Source: Hirsutella rhossiliensis (lineage: Eukaryota; Ascomycota; Sordariomycetes; Hypocreales; Ophiocordycipitaceae). From it: a stretch of 64,000 nucleotides of DNA. The stretch is from contig NW_025408676.1 in assembly GCF_020360975.1 (NCBI RefSeq), positions 124,001-188,000 of the forward strand, read 5' to 3'. Shown here in pieces: positions 13,551-26,400 of the stretch. Both the position numbers and the translations under genes were made by a program. The notes beneath the pieces were generated by a model. It did not search any database, was not told the DNA's origin, and saw nothing but the letters and a program-made list of their open reading frames with translations. Numbering within the stretch: position 1 is the first letter of the stretch; every line of letters begins with the position of its first letter.

Positions 13551-14064
13551 TTATTACTAATTTTAACGAGGTTCGATTTCGACTAGTTCCTTAATTTTTC
13601 GACTAACGGACTAAAAGGTCTATTAAGGGACTAGTCGGGCCGGTCTAACTAATAGGACCGGGGCCGGGCCCGGAGTAAGAGGCGGAGCTAGGGCCGGGAC
13701 TAAGGCAGCTATTAAAGATAGTATTAGTGCTCTTAAGAGAGGAGGAGCTAGAGGGGCAATAGCTATAGTAGTAGTAGCGGGAGCTATAGTAATAGGGGCT
13801 ATAATAGCTATAAGGGCAGTAGGTCGAGCCGTCTAGGTCGAGTACTAGCTATAAAGGAATAAGACTACTTACTATTATACTTTAGTAGCCTCTTTATTTA
13901 GTTCCTAGCTAGCCTCTTAAAAGATAGTTAAGTATCTATTACTAATAAGCTTTATTAGTAGAGATATATCTTATAGCTACTAGCCGGAAAGAGCTTTTAT
14001 TAGGAAGTATTAGTTAGCTTCCTCTAAGATCTCTTCCTACTTAGCTAGCTATAAAGAAGCTAGT
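13551..14064. other. RIP-mutated stretch with a GC-rich, Ala/Gly-codon-like patch
   Basis: It contains a GC-rich patch at about 13640-13840 built from repeated GCx/GGx-like triplets (GGGGCC, GGAGCTAG, AGCTATAG), inside otherwise AT-rich DNA. This may be the edge of the copia element. I see no gene. Confidence 0.4.
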
Positions 14065-14456
14065 AGTTTAACGGGTAAGATCGCACCCTTATAGATATTA
14101 GCCCGTTAAAGGGATAAGACCCCTAGCACCCCCCTTCTAACTTACTTCTAAGTATACTTAAAGGCGTTATAAAGACCTCGATTATCTAATTAAGTATCTT
14201 CCTTAATTATAGTTAATTTAAATTTTTATTTTTCCCCTTTAAAGTAAATACCGCTAGTTACGCGACTCTAGTAAAGATAAAGAGGTATAAAGTAAAGAAA
14301 TCTCTAAGACTTATATTTATAACCTAAAGCCCTTAGAGCTATATATAAGACCGATAATTAGATAATTATATAGTTAATTACTTTACTAATCCTTAGCTAT
14401 ATACTACGCGTACTTTAGGTATATACCCTTATCCCTATTAAAACTAGTCTCTAGGG
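14065..14456. repeat. Left copy of a 391-bp direct repeat (putative LTR)
   Basis: This 392-bp segment starts AGTTTAACGGG and is nearly identical to 33632-34022. Differences are mainly C/T and G/A, with a one-base indel near the end. The outer bases AGTTTAA and an internal TTAAACT near the far end are inverted complements, as LTR ends would be. The two copies bracket the plus-strand gypsy and LINE block, so they are most simply its LTRs. I could not find a convincing target duplication. Confidence 0.65.
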
Positions 14457-16092
14457 CGTAAACTCGTTATTCCGTTTTATTTATATAGCGACGAGTAGCT
14501 TTATAAAGCCGAGAATACCTAGAAGACGACGGTACTATTTAGAAAAAATAAAATCTAGGGATTTAATAATTAAAGTAGTAACTACCTTAATAGCTAGAGT
14601 TAGGGACCTAATAAAGCGATAGACTTACTAGGAAATAAATAATTAGATAATACCTTTACTAATAGTAAAGGAAAAGTAATAAGCTAATACTAAAAAACCC
14701 TAAGCTCTTATTATCGGCCCTATAACCCTTAATACTAGCGACTTAGTTAAGAAACTATAATCCTTATATAATACTTTAAAAGATATAAATAACGATAATA
14801 GCGTAATCTAGACCGTTCTAAAACCCTACTAAGACCTCTTACTTATATACGTACTAATAATACTAATATAGGTACTAATAAGGGATACCTTAATAACCTT
14901 AACCTTAGCTCTCTTTTATATAGTAGCTTATAGAGAACGCTTACCTCTCGCTAATAGATAAGAAAGTAAGTAATAAGATAGTTATAATAAGATATCCTTT
15001 AACTCTAAAAACTCTAACTCTAAATTTTATAACCTTATAATTTATAAGTATACTATATTTAAAAACACTAGCTATTAAGAGGGATTATCTAATCCTACTA
15101 CTAGCGATATAAAGAAAATTAAGGTAGATATTAATAAGATTACTAATAGACTTAGAAATATACTTATTAAAAGCTAAGATAACCTTATAAGAAGACTTTA
15201 CTAACTATAACTCTTACCTATTAGTAAATTTAATAGTAAAAACGTAACTAAATTCCTTAAGAAGTTTAAATAAGAGATACGCGTTAACTATATCTATAAT
15301 AAGGATAAAATAGACTAGCTTAAAGTCTATATCTCCTTTATATAAGCCCTTACTATTAAAATTCTTATAAACGGACTTACCTAAGAAGAAGTAAAGAAGA
15401 GACTCCTTTAATACTACTATATATATAATATTAAATAACTAGAAACTACTAACGACCGCTTAGACTATTATAATACTAAAAAGCCTAAGACTATTACGAA
15501 AGTTATAGAATAGCTTAGTCTCTACTTATACCTATAGTATAAGATATAACCTAATAGCTAAGAAGAATCTATAGTTTAGTTATACTTTATCTACTATATA
15601 ATACTAAAGGAGCTTATTATTAATATTATAAAGAGAAATAGGAAGATATCTAAAGTTATCTTAAACCTCTTATATAAAAGCCTTATCTATATAATTAATA
15701 ACTACTTAGCACCTCGCTAGGATATTAAGCGACGAGATATAGTATCTAAAGTCTATAATTAAAAGCTTAAGAACCTAAAGAAAGACTAGCTCTTTAAGGA
15801 AATTAATAAAGTAATAAAAGAAGCTGAATCTAATAAAGGTAAAGAAAAACTTCCTAAAAAGTTAAAGAAAATAAATAAGAAACTTAAATAGCCCGTAAAG
15901 GAGATCTTAGACCTAATAAAAGCCTTTAAAGATATAAAGATTAACCTTACTCGCTAGTAAGAGTAGATATTTAACTAGCTTAATAGGGAATAAAGACGCG
16001 TTAGTAGTAAAAGCTATTCTTTAAGTTATAGATAAGGAGGTAGTATAAATACTATCGGATTTTACTACCTATTTAATTAATATATATAGTTT
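14457..16092 (+). mobile_element. Ty3/gypsy element, gag region up to the LINE insertion
   Basis: Plus-strand gag remnant. From about 15220 the frame reads a capsid-like sequence: FN.KNVTKFLKKF, then further helical charged sequence. Interruptions are at inferred Gln or Trp codons. It runs in frame into the 15-bp target duplication at 16078-16092, where a LINE has inserted. Joining across the LINE restores the frame into a CCHC-like zinc knuckle at about 23520-23580. About 14457-15000 has no motif that I can name. Confidence 0.7.
16078..16092. repeat. LINE target-site duplication (left), 15 bp
   Basis: TAATATATATAGTTT occurs here and again at 23476-23490, flanking the LINE. The left end of the duplication is slightly ambiguous because the LINE tail is itself a TAA repeat. 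Confidence 0.82.
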
Positions 16093-19000
16093 ATTTTTTA
16101 TTTTTTTATTTTTTTATTTTTTTTAAAAAAAACTTCTCGCGAAACTAATATACGCCTATAGCGGGTGCGCATCGCGACTAAAACACTAACTAATACTAGG
16201 AATTAATTTAGTAGCATTAATTACCCTTAGTAACGATACTACGCTAAGGCCGAGGGGTAGGTAGACGTAGTAGCGGCCCTCGACGTACCGGGCTCGATTA
16301 AAGCGCGTAGCGCGAAAAGACGCCACCCGAATTTATACACCCCGATAAAGCGAGTCAATAAACCCGAAGCAGCGATATAATACCGGCCTAGGCGCTAAGC
16401 GACCCTATAGAAAAAGCAGCATACGACGAACTCGCGGGCTTTATCCTTAGCGTATAGTTCGGTAGGGTATAGGCAGTAGTCGAACGGCTCTTTAGGGCGA
16501 AGAGCCGCGCCGGTAGCGCGTTGTCGGCGGTGCTCTACGCGGACGAGAGCTTTAAGACGATAATCCGGGATGCAATTAAGGAGGCAGTTAAGGAAGAACT
16601 CCGCCTAGGCATCGCTTTAGGCCTAGGGGGCCCTAAGCGAACCTAGGCCGCGGTCGTAGCCGAGACTAAGGGACCGACCCGATATAAAGCTACGGTAAAA
16701 TAGGTCTTACCGCGCTATAAACGCGAGATTATTATAGTCCCTACCGGGGCACCGCCCGAAATCCTAAGCTATAAACCGAAGGATATAGTAAAAGCGGTAA
16801 ATACGGCCCTAAAAGCTACGAGCGCTATAGCGGCGAGGCGCCTCTAAAGCGGAGATATCGCGGTTATATTTAATACCGCGGCGAGAGCCTATTAAAGGGA
16901 CTAAGGCTAGGTTAAGGCCGTGTTTAGACCGGAGGCTACGATCTCCTACCGCGCGTATATAGTGGTCGCAAAGAACGTCCCCTTAAGGGTAGCGATAGTA
17001 GATAGGGAGCGATTACTCTACGAGATTATAAAGGCGAATAAAGTCGAGGTCCTCTAGGCCTAGGCGCTACGCCCCCGATCTAAGACATCGATAGCGACGA
17101 CTATACTTATTAGGGTCGGTAGCTTAGAGGAGGCTAATAGGCTCTACGACCTAGGCCTAGTCCTCGAAGTATAGATCTTCCGATATAAACCCTACGATAA
17201 GTCGGTCTAACTATAAAGGTACTATAACTACTATAGATACGGCTATATCGCTAGGCGATATATATCGATATAACTCTACGGCCGATATAGGAGTATAGTA
17301 TATAACGGAGGCGAGGATAAATATAGGGCTAAGAAGGGCGAAATCCCCTATAACTATATCTTATACTAAGGGGACTACCTATCGTAGACCTAGACCTACC
17401 CTATAGCGAATAAAGCCTAGGAAAAGGCGAGGGAAAACTACCCGCGATAACCCTAACGGTTCGCGAATACCTAAACGTACGCCGAGTAACGGGTGCTCCC
17501 TACCGTCGAAACCTAGGGCGTTCTTAAATCGACCGTAGTCTAGAAGCGGGGACTAGGTAGACCGCGCTAGGATAAGAGGTCGAGCTCGAGATACCCGCCG
17601 GCTAGTAGGGCTAAGGAAGCCGAACCAAGTACGAACGACATTCGTAGGTATAGTAGATAGAGAAGCGCTAGGAGACGGAGCGCCTCCCTCCTTATATAGA
17701 CGACCCCTTTTACCCCGACCCTACCTATATATAACTAAAAGTACTATTCTAGAATATATAGAAGAGATACGAGCTAGCTTAGTTAGCGCTTTACTACTAG
17801 GCCGGCTTTAACCTAATAGCACTATAGGAAGTAGAAGCTATACTAGGAGGCGGCCCCCTAGAGCAGCGCCCTATAGCCTAGTCTATAGGGAGGGGAGGTG
17901 CGCGCTATATATATATAAAAGGCTCGGGCCGGGGACTTAGTCGCCCTAGTCTAGACTAGACTAAAGCGAGGTAATTTTCGGGGATAGTACTAGACTATAG
18001 GCGATTTACTTACTACCGGGGGCCGCGAGGGTAGGAGCGCTATATAACCTAAGCGTAATCGAACTAGAGTACCCTATAGTAATAGTAAGGGACTTTAATA
18101 TCTATTACCCGCTCTAGGATAGATACGATAGAACCTTAGATAGCGCGATATAACTTATATAAGAGGCGATAAGGCTATAACTTAAACTCGCTACCCCGAA
18201 AGGGGAGTATATAAGATTCTTCTATAGCTAAAGGGATAGCACTATCGACCTAGCTTAGGCAACGCCAGAGACCGGAATATAGTATACCGGGCCTAACCTA
18301 GACCTAACCGGGTTAGACTATATCCCCTAAACTATTATACTATAGGTTAATACCTAGGCCTAGGCACCTAAACCGGCCCTAAGGTAAAAAGAAGCGGAAG
18401 TAAAGCTAGTCGAAGCTAAGACTACGTCCTAGCTAGGACTATACTAGCTAATACTCTAGACGCCTAAGGATATCGATAAGGACCTAGACTACGTCTTCGC
18501 TACTCTAGCGTAGATCGCGATAGCTATAGTTCCGCGCTAGGGGCGAGTATTACCTAAGGGCAACGTATAGTTTACCCTAGAGGTAGGGAGGGCAACGAGG
18601 GAGGCTAAGAGGGCAAGGAGGAAGTATAGGCGGGAAAGGAATAAGGCGAACTAGGAAGACCTATACGAGGCGTCTACGGCTTAAAAGTAGACCGTCCGCG
18701 AGGCGAGGAGGGCCTACTAGCGCGAGTTCCTAGAAGAATTTAGCGCCGATAATACTAAGCTCTAGAACGTAGAGAGGTAGGCAAGACTCTATAGTAGGCT
18801 ACTACTAGAACCGACCTATATCCTACCGCTAGTTAAGGAAGGCGAGGACTAACTAATAGAAACCTTTAAAGGGAAGGCCTAGCTACTAGCCGCTAAGTTC
18901 TTCCTACTAGAGGCCGGCACGACCTAAGGGCTACCCCGGCCTATAGCCGAGGCGACCCTTATAGTTAACTAATAGATCCGGCTAGCCGACGTTATAGGGG

Positions 19001-22000
19001 CGCTAGGTAAGATAGTAAGCTAGAAAGCGGCGGGTCTAGACGGCGTCCCCTTAAGGTTTATTAAGAAGTACGGCCTAGCCCTAGTCTAGTAACTAGCTAT
19101 AATCTTTAACGCCTATACCCGACTCTTATATTTCCCGGGTCGGTTCTATAGCGCGAATATAGTAGTTATCTAGAAGCTAGGTAAGAGGCCGGACGCCTAC
19201 CGCACGGTAGGGGGTTAGAGACTAATCTCCCTCCTACCTACGGTAGGAAAAGTACTCGAGTAGATACTAGCCTAGAGGATCGCGGGAGTAGTAGAGGCAA
19301 ACGGCATCCTACTAAACGGATAAATAGGGAATAGGAGGGAACGCTCTATAAAGGCGGCGATCCTACTAGTAACGGAACTAGTACGAGCGATATAAGCCTA
19401 AAGGGGCATCGTATTATTCCTATAGCTAGATATTAAGGGCGTATTTAATACGGTTAACTATAATAAGCTTATAAGGGAACTAGAGCTTAAGGGATACCCT
19501 AGGTAGCTTACGAGCTTAATATAGAGCTTTATAAGCGATAAGAGATCGACCCTTTACTTCGATAGGAGGACCTTAGAGCTAACTTAAGTACTAACGGGAG
19601 TCCCTTAGGGCTCCCCCCTATCCCCGATCCTATTTCTATACTATATAACCCCCTTATATAAAAGGCTTAGCACGATATATAGTATTTATACCGTCGGCTT
19701 TGCCGACGATATAAATATAGTTAGTATCGGACCTAATAAGGCTACTATAGTAGCACGCTTAAAGGAAGCCTAAAGGGTATACGCGGAATAGGCGACCGAG
19801 TTCGCGGTTACTTTTAAACCGTCAAAGAGTAAATTAATATACTTTATATAAAGGAGATAAGCGATAACGACGCCGGTACGCCTTAGGGCCGACGTAGTAA
19901 CCTTAGTCTAAGAGGCCCGCCTACTAAGGGTTTAGGTATACCGGAAACTACGCTAAAAGGCGCACCTAAAATAACTCCGAGCGAAGTTAAAGCGCTAGAC
20001 TATAGCCCTAACCGGGCTCGCGGCGTCTACGTAGGGCTATACCCTACTACGCGCTAGGGAAGTCTATAGTAAGGTAATCCGGTCCCTAATCTCCTACGCT
20101 ATAGTTATATTCTATAAGATAACGCCCGCGGGGGGGAAACTACGCGGAATCGCGCGGGACCTTACCTAGGACTAGTTAGCCTGCCTCTAGGTAGTAATAG
20201 GTACCTACCGCGCGACCCTAGTCTACTAAGTCGAAGTAGAGGCGTAGGTGCCCCTAATCGACCTCTACTTAAACTAAAGAATAACGGACACCCTCTAAAG
20301 GCTAGAAGACTTAGGGCTCTTAGGCTAAATCCGACGCGCGTCTAACGCGGTCGCGGACATACTTAAAAGGAGGCGACGCTAGAGAGAGGGCAGACCCCCG
20401 GCGGCACTACCTCTAGGCAGACCCCCCCTCGCGGAGGAGATAAGGGGGGTCTAGAGCTAGATAAGAATAGACGACCTCCTAGATAAAGCTAAGTCGCTTA
20501 AAAGGCTAAACGAGGAATAGGCCACCTAATAGAACGCTAAGGAAGACGCGATCTAATAATACTAGACTACCCTTTACCCCGCTAACTTCCCGCCTTAGTT
20601 CGATAAAGCGATAACGCTAGACCGTTACGAGGGCCTCCCTAAGTATATTAGCACGGCAATTACTTAGATACGCACGGGAAAGATCGGGCTTAACGACTTC
20701 CTCTTCGACTAACGGGTCCCTAGCGTGGTTTCGCTAATATATACCTATAGATAAAGATAGGATACTATCTACTATACGATAATCGACTATCTATTAATAG
20801 TAGGGGCGAGGGAGTCCCTCTTAATACGGGCCTAGGACGTAGGTAACGTAAGAGCGGGCCTCTAAGGGAAAAGGACTATAGCGCCGCTAGCGTAATAGTT
20901 CCTCCGCTTAGGTAGGCTCCGCTAGTTCGACCTAGCTCGGAGGCTATATATAGATATACCGGATAATAGAACCGGGGTCGCACTAAGGATAGAGCGGCCC
21001 TAACTAGGACTACCCTAGCTAACTACCTCCCCTATTAAGGCGACCTAGAAAGAGAGAGGACTTACGATTATAAGACTATGGCTTCGACCGAACCAGACCT
21101 AGACTAAGCGTAAACCTCGCCGATTAAACTATAGACCGAATAAAACTAATATAACCTAACCGAACTAACCTTAATAGCTATAGAATAAGACCTATTACCG
21201 AAAGACCGTAACCGAATAAGACCTAACCTAGAACCGAACTAAGATAGAGCCGATAACTAGCCCCCCTTAAACTACGACCCTAGCCTAGCTCGTCGGTAGC
21301 AACGTCTACCTCGTTATCGCGGCGGGAATAACGAGACCCCCTTAGGGTAGTACGCGGAGTATAGGAGGGAGTAACCTAAGGCTTATAAGGAGTACGGGGA
21401 CTACTACCGCTACGAGAACCCTAACGACGACCGAACGGACCTAACCCTAAACCCGAACCGGAGCTAGCTTAGACGGCTAGCTTATAAGATAGAGTAACGA
21501 CCGGGGTCTCTACTAAGGCAGGACCTATACTAGCGGCGGCACGGAGGCGTTCGCTATAGCCTATACTATAACTATAGATCTAATCGAGGTTAAGACTAGT
21601 AATAATCTCGGCTAAGACCGAACCGCGATAGCTATAAAGACGCTACTAGATAAAGTCGGGAGCGTTAGTAAGATCGGTAGGCGACGTAAGACGGGGACGC
21701 TTTAGGGCGGGCTCGGCGCTAGGAGAACTACCGGGCTATAGCTCGGCGTCGGAGGGAGACGCGGTTAGCTCCCGAGCCGGCTCCGCGACGGCCGCGGGCA
21801 TAGATACCTTAGCCTTAGCCTTAGATAGGGCCTTAGACGCGGCTACCGCCTTACCCTTACCTTTGCCCTTCCCCTTATCGACGGGGATTAAGGCTAGAAT
21901 AGGCCTAGTAAGACTAATAAGATTAAAGCCGCTATCCTCCGCGTTACGTTATGGCTATCGCTAGTAATAGGATAGAAATAGTCAGCGAGATCGTTAACCG

Positions 22001-23475
22001 CTATAAGAGTCTTCTAGGCGACTAAGAGCGACTTAGGCCCGACCTAGGCTAGGGTCTTAATAGCGTCGCTAAACTTACCTAGGTGCTTCTTTAGGGACTC
22101 GTATATATAGCGGGTATTATCTATAAAATAGGTAAAGGCTAACGTAAGCGTCTCTATATTCTTAGCGACCGTAGCTAAACTAGGGGCGGACTCGCTTAAC
22201 GCGCCCTTGCCCTTAGCGGTAGGGGCCTTCTAACTAGCGCGAATATAAGTTTCTAGAGTAGTATAATAAAGGCGCTCCTATACCGAACCCTTAATAAGGG
22301 AAGGGCTATTAACCTCGGACTATGCCTAGTAGAGGGTACTAGCGGCCTCCTCGCCTTTAGAGGTAATCTAGAACTTAGATTAGTACCGAACTTAGATAGT
22401 ACTATAGCGGGAAGGGGTTACTTACTCGGTAATAAGACTAGTTAGAGTTAGCGTAAGCGATATATACTTTAGCCTTTACGGCTATTAAAGTTAGTAAAAA
22501 TACTAAAGGTAGGACCGACCTAGGATAAAGCTAGGATTAATACGTATAAGACTAGTTCTAATAGCTAGCGAAGGACTTATAGGTAAGCTTACTAGTAAGA
22601 CGCCCGATATACGTAAAATATAGGATAGAGCGCTCCGATCCCGCTACTATAGCGACTTTCTTATAAGGAGGGGGTTTTAGAGGAGGCGAGCCGCTACTAC
22701 CCGAGTCGGCTTCTTAGTTAGATATTACGACGCGACGACGAGCGAACTAAATATAGTATTAAGGAGACCTAGAGTTATAGAAATAAGGCGGGCGAGGTAG
22801 TAGTTAGGCCTATAAAAGAGATAGATAATAGAGGGATAAGAGGAGGTACGTATAGAACTAAGGGGGGAGGGTAGGTATATATAGGCGCGAGCCGGGCGCG
22901 TATAATTAGTAACTACGAGATAGAGGGTAAATATAAGCCGCCGCGCCCCCGATTAGGAAGTTATATAGCTAGACGGGAACCGATTTACGATTAGCGGAGC
23001 CGGCCGACCGAATTTCGATTAGCCGGCCCTACCTAGGAGCGACCTATACTAGCGCCCGGCCCGGCAACCGGACATTACCTGCCCTACTAACTAACGGACC
23101 GATAAGCCGACGCAACCGCGGCTACGCGGCTACGACGCGGGAGCTAGGGTAAATAGAGGCGCCCGCGAGTTAGGCCCCTAGAGAGAGACTACTGCCTATA
23201 ACCCTAGGCCCGGGCTAGCGAGCCCGGGCCGCGGCCGCTCGGGATAGTAGCGGCTACGGCCTAAGAGGGCCCGCGCCGAGACGCGATTTCGCGGGAGGAG
23301 CCCGCGGTAGCTAGCGTAAATTTCCTACGTACTACTACTACGACCTCGTTCGAGGCGGACCTATACTAAAAGAGGGGAGGGTTTTCCCCTAGGCACTCTA
23401 GTTTTTCCCTCCTATTTAATATTAAAGTTCTAGATACCTCTAGCTAGGTCCCTAGCGTAATCTTAATAATAATAA
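16093..23475 (+). mobile_element. Tad-like non-LTR retrotransposon (LINE), full length, RIP-mutated
   Basis: This is a 7.4-kb LINE on the plus strand. After a T-rich and A-rich start, ORF1 (about 16250-17650) ends in a cluster of CCHC-type knuckles near 17215-17420, now mostly Tyr for Cys. ORF2 has an endonuclease segment (about 18040-18330; RDFNIYYPL and STIDLA blocks). The reverse transcriptase follows (about 19020-19800), with AAGLDGVPLRF, LLPTVGKVLE and GFADD at 19696-19710, the catalytic aspartates being intact. A C-terminal Cys/His-like segment lies near 20690-20800. The element ends in a (TAA)n tail. This ORF1-EN-RT-CCHC order matches fungal Tad1 elements. The interval 21200-23460 is not explained by ORF2. 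Confidence 0.87.
21250..22860 (-). pseudogene. Antisense coding-like frame in the LINE 3' region (unrecognised)
   Basis: The minus strand between ORF2 and the LINE tail contains a frame of low stop density. The best run is about 22205-22040, which reads SLATVAKNIETL followed by further helical sequence, with only TAG stops at inferred Gln positions after it. A Lys/Ala-rich repeat follows at about 21880-21820. No domain is recognised. It might be an extra LINE ORF, a fragment of another element inserted in reverse, or chance openness in GC-richer DNA. Confidence 0.35.
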
Positions 23476-23490
23476 TAATATATATAGTTT
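23476..23490. repeat. LINE target-site duplication (right), 15 bp
   Basis: Second copy of TAATATATATAGTTT, directly after the (TAA)n tail. Confidence 0.82.
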
Positions 23491-26400
23491 TAGGTTAATA
23501 CTTTTAATTAGCTTAGGAGATACTTTTATTATAGTAAAGAAGGATACTACCCTAATAAGTATAAGGTATACTCTTAGGACTATAAGATCGGATTTATAAT
23601 ATATAAAGTAGTAAATAGGACTCTTTACCTTAAAAGAAAAGATACTAGAAGCGTAATTCCCTTAGTACTTACTAATAGGTTTTCTTAAATAGGTATATAT
23701 ATTTAAAGGCTTATTATATACTAAGTAGATATATAGCTAGACTCCTTTATATTACTACTTATAAAATAGGTTAAAGCTATAGTTATACTATCTTACTTAA
23801 ATTAAGCTACTAGTAAAAGAGAATCTAGTTTCTTAGACTAGTTCTAGAGATATAGAAGCCTATATAAGTAAAAGCTAAGGAATCTAAAAGTAAGTAATAT
23901 AAGAAAAGAAGTAAGAAGGATATTAGTTATTATAATTATAAATAATATATAATAAAGCGATATATATAATTAGATAATCTATATAACTATAATAAGGATT
24001 AATACTTATAAGGGGAAAAGATAAAGAGTTAAAGAGAATATAAAAGAAATCGAGATAACGAGAATAGTAAAAACTAGCTTAAAGATTATCCTTATATACT
24101 ATAGATATAGAGTAGATCTAGATAAGAAGTTCGATAGACTTATAGATAAAATCGTTAGAGAAATTATATATAAAAGAATCTTAATCCCTTTAAATTACTT
24201 AATTAACTTTATTCCCTAACTAAGTAAGAGACTTAGTATAAGATATATAGATATAGCCTAAGGTATAGAAAATCCTAAATTCTAGACCCTAGAGAAAGTA
24301 AAGAGTAATATAAGACCTTATAAAGCTATAATAACGGTTATAAAAGTAGCCGAAGATAATAAAGAAAGTAGTTTACTCCTCCTTAAATATCTATAAGGAA
24401 AACTCGCGGTAGCTTTAATATAAGTTAAAGAATAAAACAAAGAATACTAAGTTAAACCGATTAAGCTTACTTACCTTACTTATAAAGAATCGGATTATAA
24501 GTGCCTTAAAGTTTAATAAGTACTAAAGGAAGTTAGGTTTATAACTAATATAATTAGCGTAATATAACTAGCCTAAGGACTATTTAATTAATAAACTTTA
24601 AAGGTAATAAGACTAAAGAAAGATAAATTTATTATATAGGAAGTAGTACTCTCGATAAGATACTAAGAGATAACTTAAAAAGACCTTATAGCGATTCCTA
24701 TAATATATATAAATACGGTCCTTATACCTTTCCGCTCGCTTAAGTATATATAAGACCTACTCTATATTTAAGTATAGCTCGGTAGCTAGAAAGCTAAAGT
24801 TTTTAATCGCCTTAATCGATACTAGGTCTAAAAGAAACCTTATTACTAAAAGATATATAAATATATATAGGCTTAAAATCCTACTAATAAGAGCATTAAT
24901 AATAGCATATACTAGGTCCCTTATAGATATAGTTAGGGAGGTAGAGACTAATCTCTATCTAGGCACGGCCTAGATACTAATCCGTCTTTATATTATACTA
25001 GATAGAGTCTTAGTCCCCTTTATCCTAGGCATACTATTTATTAGATCTGCGCGTATATTATTTAATTATTTCCTAAGGAACGGCGATATATAGGTTAAAT
25101 ATTAAATCGGTACTATCTAAGTAGTTATACTAGTAGTAGGAGCTATTAAATAGGAGCTTTTAAACGAGGTCGATATAGTAAAATCCTTTTAAGCTACGAC
25201 CTTAATAGTTAATAAAAACGTATATAAAAGACTAAAGCTTAAGGAGGCTATATAGGAAATAGCTACCTAGCTCCTAAGAAATCTTTTTTAGGCTTTAGTA
25301 ATAAAAGTTAAAGAAGATAACCTAGGAGCTACCTAATAATTATAAAGAGAACCCCTTATAAATACCCTAATAGCTAAGATTCTCTTACTAAGAGGTAAGA
25401 TCCTTAGTTATAGAAGGGGTACTAATTAAGTCCCTAACCTAGCCTACGCTAGTATAAACGAGCCTTTAATAGTACTAGTATAATAGTAATTAATTATAGA
25501 TAAAGGAGATAAGGCGATTCTAGCTATCGGATCTAAGATAGTAGAAAAGATTATTAAAGTTATAGTTATAGAGGCTATAAAAGAATTTAAGAAAAATATT
25601 ATTAAAGCTAGAAAGAAGTTTAGAAAGATTTAAAAGGTTAAAGTTAAGATAGGGAGGAAATAACCTATTAGATTATATAATCTAAGCGTTAATACTCTCT
25701 TTAAAAGAAAAGTAAATAAGATTAACCCTATTAACGATACTCTATTAAATAGCTCGATGCTAGAAGGGGACCCTAACTAAAAGAAGACTAAATAAAATAC
25801 CGTTAAAGATAAGATATAGCTTAGACCTTACCTAGAACACTTAATAGGAAAATTCTTAAGTATATAAAAAGGAAAGTAGCTAATATAAGAAAAACTTAAA
25901 GTAATTTACGAATAATTTAAGGGCTTTCTTATAAAGGTAGAAATCTAGATCTTCGATAGTATTCTATTTAATAAGGAAGTAGCGTTATCCTAGGACTTTA
26001 TAGAAAGAGGTAGAGTCGACCTAGCTATAGCCCTACTATAGGTTATTAAGATAATAAAATATAAGGTATAGTAAGTAGCCTTAATCTTAATCTTAAAAGC
26101 AATAGAGTAGAAAGTTATCGATATCCTTAAAATTAAACTAGAAATAGGAGTCCTTAAAGAAAGGTATAGGCCTTATAGGAACCCTTTTTTCTTAGTAGTA
26201 AAGAAAGATAAAAGACTACGCTTAATTAATTCCGCTATATATATAAATACTATTATAATAAGAGATATAAACCTACCGTTAAATATAGACGAGTTTAGTA
26301 ACTACTTCTTAATATATAAGATCCTTTCCCTCCTAGACCTTTTTTTAAGCTATAATTAGATCCCTCTTAATATTAAAAGCTATAACTTAACGATATTCGT

